Source: CALCNS01 sp964425745 | Lineage (GTDB): Bacteria; Bacillota; JAAYKD01 | DNA length: 64,000 nt | Assembly (NCBI GenBank): GCA_964425745.1 | Contig: CAYRNW010000006.1 | Location: 1 to 64,000, forward strand | Reading direction: 5' to 3' | In this document: piece after piece, positions 61,939-64,000 of the stretch | Layout: every line of letters begins with the position of its first letter | How positions within the stretch are numbered: the first letter of the stretch is position 1 | Program-made: the position numbers and the translations under genes | Notes under the pieces: generated by a model | Database searches by the model: none | What the model saw: only the letters and a program-made list of their open reading frames with translations | What the model was told of the DNA's origin: nothing

Positions 61939-62166
61939 TCAAGCTCCAACCTTTCTGCATAAATCCTCTCCATAGACAACATTCAAGGAACTCCCACAAT
62001 CCCACTTCACTAAAATGCTACCAATGTCATCGACTCCCACTACGTTTCCAAGGGAACCTATCGGTGGAGCTTGTACGTCGCCCATTTTCAGAAGCTCCAC
62101 TCTGGTGCCGGGCGGATAGCTCTTTTTCAGATGTTCAACTACTTCTCTTGATGGGAATCTATTCAT
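61939..62166 (-). CDS. DUF4314 phage protein
   Basis: A 75-residue DUF4314 protein (PPGTRVELLKMGDVQAPPIG, GSILVKWDCGSSLNVVYGED), an SH3-like beta barrel of unknown role. It usually accompanies DUF5049 upstream of terminase. AGGAGG lies nine to ten bases upstream; it overlaps the preceding gene by eight bases. Confidence 0.88.
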   Translation of the reverse strand: MNRFPSREVVEHLKKSYPPGTRVELLKMGDVQAPPIGSLGNVVGVDDIGSILVKWDCGSSLNVVYGEDLCRKVGA

Positions 62167-62932
62167 CTTCCTCTACCTCCTGAGATTTATTCTTAAAAGC
62201 TGAATTTCCTGACAATCGTGAAAGCAGAAGCTTTCGTTCTGCTTTGAACTCGTTACCAATGAACCCTAAACGAAGAAGGAAGCAACGAAATGCATATTTT
62301 TTATTTTCTACTGTCTTTTCATTGGCTTTCACCCACTTTTGTGTTTTCGCAAGTTTGCAAAGTCCGAAAATAAAATGGCTATACGCATTGGTAGAAACAG
62401 CTTCATTTCCAGATTCAAGAGTGAACCAAGGAAAGCTCAAAGTGCTTTCTTTTTGTTCAATGGGTAACTCACTTGTTCCAAGAGCTTTCTTGATAAGTTG
62501 CTCTTTGCTCGAAACTAGCTTTTTGAGGTTGAATAATGACTCGTCGGTAAAACCCTCACTCGGAATTTCAATCGTCAATCGGGTCGGAGTAAGATAGGCA
62601 GGTGGTTCCTTGTAATCGCAATAAGGACTAACCCTACCGCCAAGTTCTGCTTCAAAGGGAATAGAAATATCTTCTGATTTCTGATCGGCTATAATCGCCG
62701 GATCGTCGTATGAAATAGCGATTGCTTCAAAGTCGTGTATTCCACAGAGGTCAGCTACGAGTCCAGGGTTATCTGGTCCCGCAAGAGTACCGTCTTTGTC
62801 AATCCGATACGCACCGATTTCGTAAGCGAAGGAGGGAGCACCTAGATACTTTGGGGTTTGGTTTAATTCAAAACCGATGGATGTAACAAGTGCTTTGCGT
62901 TTAGCGCCAGTTAGATGGTAATCAATCTTCAT
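62159..62932 (-). CDS. Conserved phage protein near packaging genes
   Basis: A 257-residue protein (KRKALVTSIGFELNQTPKYL, YEIGAYRIDKDGTLAGPDN) of the type labelled 'virulence-related protein' in clostridial phages; in other genomes the family sits between a DNA methylase and DUF4314. The second half has helices rich in Lys (FNLKKLVSSKEQLIKKALG). ATG at 62932 has AAGGTG eight bases upstream. The actual function is unknown. Confidence 0.7.
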   Translation of the reverse strand: MKIDYHLTGAKRKALVTSIGFELNQTPKYLGAPSFAYEIGAYRIDKDGTLAGPDNPGLVADLCGIHDFEAIAISYDDPAIIADQKSEDISIPFEAELGGRVSPYCDYKEPPAYLTPTRLTIEIPSEGFTDESLFNLKKLVSSKEQLIKKALGTSELPIEQKESTLSFPWFTLESGNEAVSTNAYSHFIFGLCKLAKTQKWVKANEKTVENKKYAFRCFLLRLGFIGNEFKAERKLLLSRLSGNSAFKNKSQEVEEDE

Positions 62933-63000
62933 GTTCTTCACACCTTTCATTTTTGATTACTACATCTATCACTCTAAACGCTGTAAATAGCAAGTCCTAA

Positions 63001-64000
63001 TTACATGATTTCAGCATCCGTTTTCATCATATCGTTGTAACTGTATTCAACGTCATCTCTTCGAAGAAACACATCTACAGAACCTCCCGCTTGCTCGATG
63101 TATCGCTTGACGATGACGTCACAGTATTTTTCATCCAGCTCTATGGTATAACAGATGCGACCAGTCTGCTCACTGGCAATCAAGGTAGAGCCGCTACCAC
63201 CGAAGGGGTCGAGGACGATACAGTTGGATAAGCTGCTGTTCAGGATAGGGTGAGCAATTAAAGCCACCGGTTTCATGGTGGGGTGATCGATATTCTTCTT
63301 GGGTTTCTCGAACTCCCAGATGGTGGTTTGTTTTCGGTCAGCATACCAGTTGTGCTTTCCGCTTTTCTTCCAACCGAAGAGCACCGGTTCATGTTGCCAT
63401 TGATAGGGAGACCGACCAAGCACTAAGGATTGTTTCTTCCATATGCAGGTTCCGGAAAGGTAGAAACCAGCATCCGAGAACGCTTTTCTAAAATTCAATC
63501 CTTCGGTATCAGAGTGGAATACATAGATAGAGGCATCCTTTGTCATTACTGATTCCATGTTCTGAAACGATTCCAAAAGAAACTGATAGAAGGCAACGTT
63601 TCCCATGTTGTCATTTTTGATTTTTCCAGCTGTGCCTTCATAGTTGACATTGTAAGGTGGATCGGTTACTACGAGGTTCGCTTGTTTTCCCTCCATCAGC
63701 TTAGTGAACGTTTCTTGTTTCGTGGAATCACCGCATACCAACCGGTGTGGTCCTAGTTTCCAAAGGTCACCCAGTTTCGTGATGGGCGGCTTCTGCAACT
63801 CTGCATCGACATCAAAGTCGTCATCATGAATGCCGTCTTTAAGGGAGTCTTTGAATAAGTCATCTAACTCGGCTGCATCGAAACCGGTGAGGGTGACATC
63901 AAAATCGGCTCCTTGCAGCTTGGTTATTAATAATGTCAGTTTCTCTTTATCCCAATCACCATTAATCTTGTTGAGTGCGATGTTGAGTGCTTTTTCTTTC
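63001..64000 (-). CDS. Site-specific DNA methyltransferase with ParB-like N-terminus (5' end cut by window)
   Basis: The frame runs unbroken from 63001 to the right edge, so at least 333 residues are seen. DPPYNV (catalytic) followed later by DPFGGSGSTL (SAM binding) gives the beta-class order of N6-adenine or N4-cytosine methylases. The segment nearest the edge (EKALNIALNKINGDWD, then GFDAAELDDLF) is the C-terminal part of a ParB-type N-terminal domain common in phage modification methylases. The true start lies to the right of the window. A TTG at 63798 is only an internal codon. Confidence 0.93.
   Translation of the reverse strand, partial: KEKALNIALNKINGDWDKEKLTLLITKLQGADFDVTLTGFDAAELDDLFKDSLKDGIHDDDFDVDAELQKPPITKLGDLWKLGPHRLVCGDSTKQETFTKLMEGKQANLVVTDPPYNVNYEGTAGKIKNDNMGNVAFYQFLLESFQNMESVMTKDASIYVFHSDTEGLNFRKAFSDAGFYLSGTCIWKKQSLVLGRSPYQWQHEPVLFGWKKSGKHNWYADRKQTTIWEFEKPKKNIDHPTMKPVALIAHPILNSSLSNCIVLDPFGGSGSTLIASEQTGRICYTIELDEKYCDVIVKRYIEQAGGSVDVFLRRDDVEYSYNDMMKTDAEIM

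Noticed and set aside
63001..63798. Methylase gene starting at TTG 63798
   Set aside because: The frame continues to the window edge with ParB-type sequence, so the TTG is internal.

Overview
The window looks like DNA of a Gram-positive anaerobe, most likely a Clostridia-type Bacillota. The reasons are strong AGGAGG-type ribosome binding sites throughout, a perfect CIRCE operator in front of a small heat-shock gene, a DegV/AarF/phasin-like/TetR cluster, and phage families typical of clostridial siphophages. No rRNA or tRNA gene was seen. Species assignment is inference.

Layout. (1) 1-11.5 kb, all leftward: early/replication module of a siphophage-type prophage (sigma-like regulator, DUF2800, DUF2815, family A DNA polymerase, DUF4406, PD-(D/E)XK protein, primase-helicase, VRR-NUC, SNF2 helicase broken at its Walker A, DUF1492, HNH). 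(2) 11.8-29.85 kb, all rightward: a tightly packed 13-gene defence operon: NBR1-Ig protein, HTH protein, type I R-M (hsdM, hsdS, hsdR), Hachiman (hamA, hamB), McrBC-type pair, then macro-domain, GIY-YIG-like, vWA and ADP-ribosylglycohydrolase genes. Most neighbours overlap or lie within 25 bp. (3) 29.85-30.37 kb: no gene, but two sets of three short repeats resembling IS21-type ends. (4) 30.4-36.8 kb: chromosomal-looking genes: diguanylate cyclase, HAD phosphatase, AarF kinase, DegV, phasin-like protein and TetR regulator with a clear promoter/operator, and CIRCE-controlled hsp20. (5) 36.86-64 kb, leftward: integration and late modules of a prophage: three serine-recombinase-type genes, lysis genes, tail fibres, tape measure, frameshifted tail chaperone, head genes, portal, large terminase and a methylase cut by the right edge. 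Two cargo pairs lie on the opposite strand (MarR-MFS; glycosyltransferase-like plus flavin-reductase-like).

How it fits together. The two phage segments share no gene function, run in the same direction, and share an intergenic motif. Joined 64000 to 1 they would make one nearly complete prophage lacking little more than a small terminase and a methylase N-terminus. Either the parent sequence is circular, or two closely related prophages in direct orientation bracket the 25 kb defence/housekeeping block. The defence operon stacks modification-dependent restriction, helicase-nuclease sensing and a second McrBC nuclease, and ends with a group of ADP-ribose-linked genes whose role here is unknown. 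It is the best candidate for an undescribed composite system.
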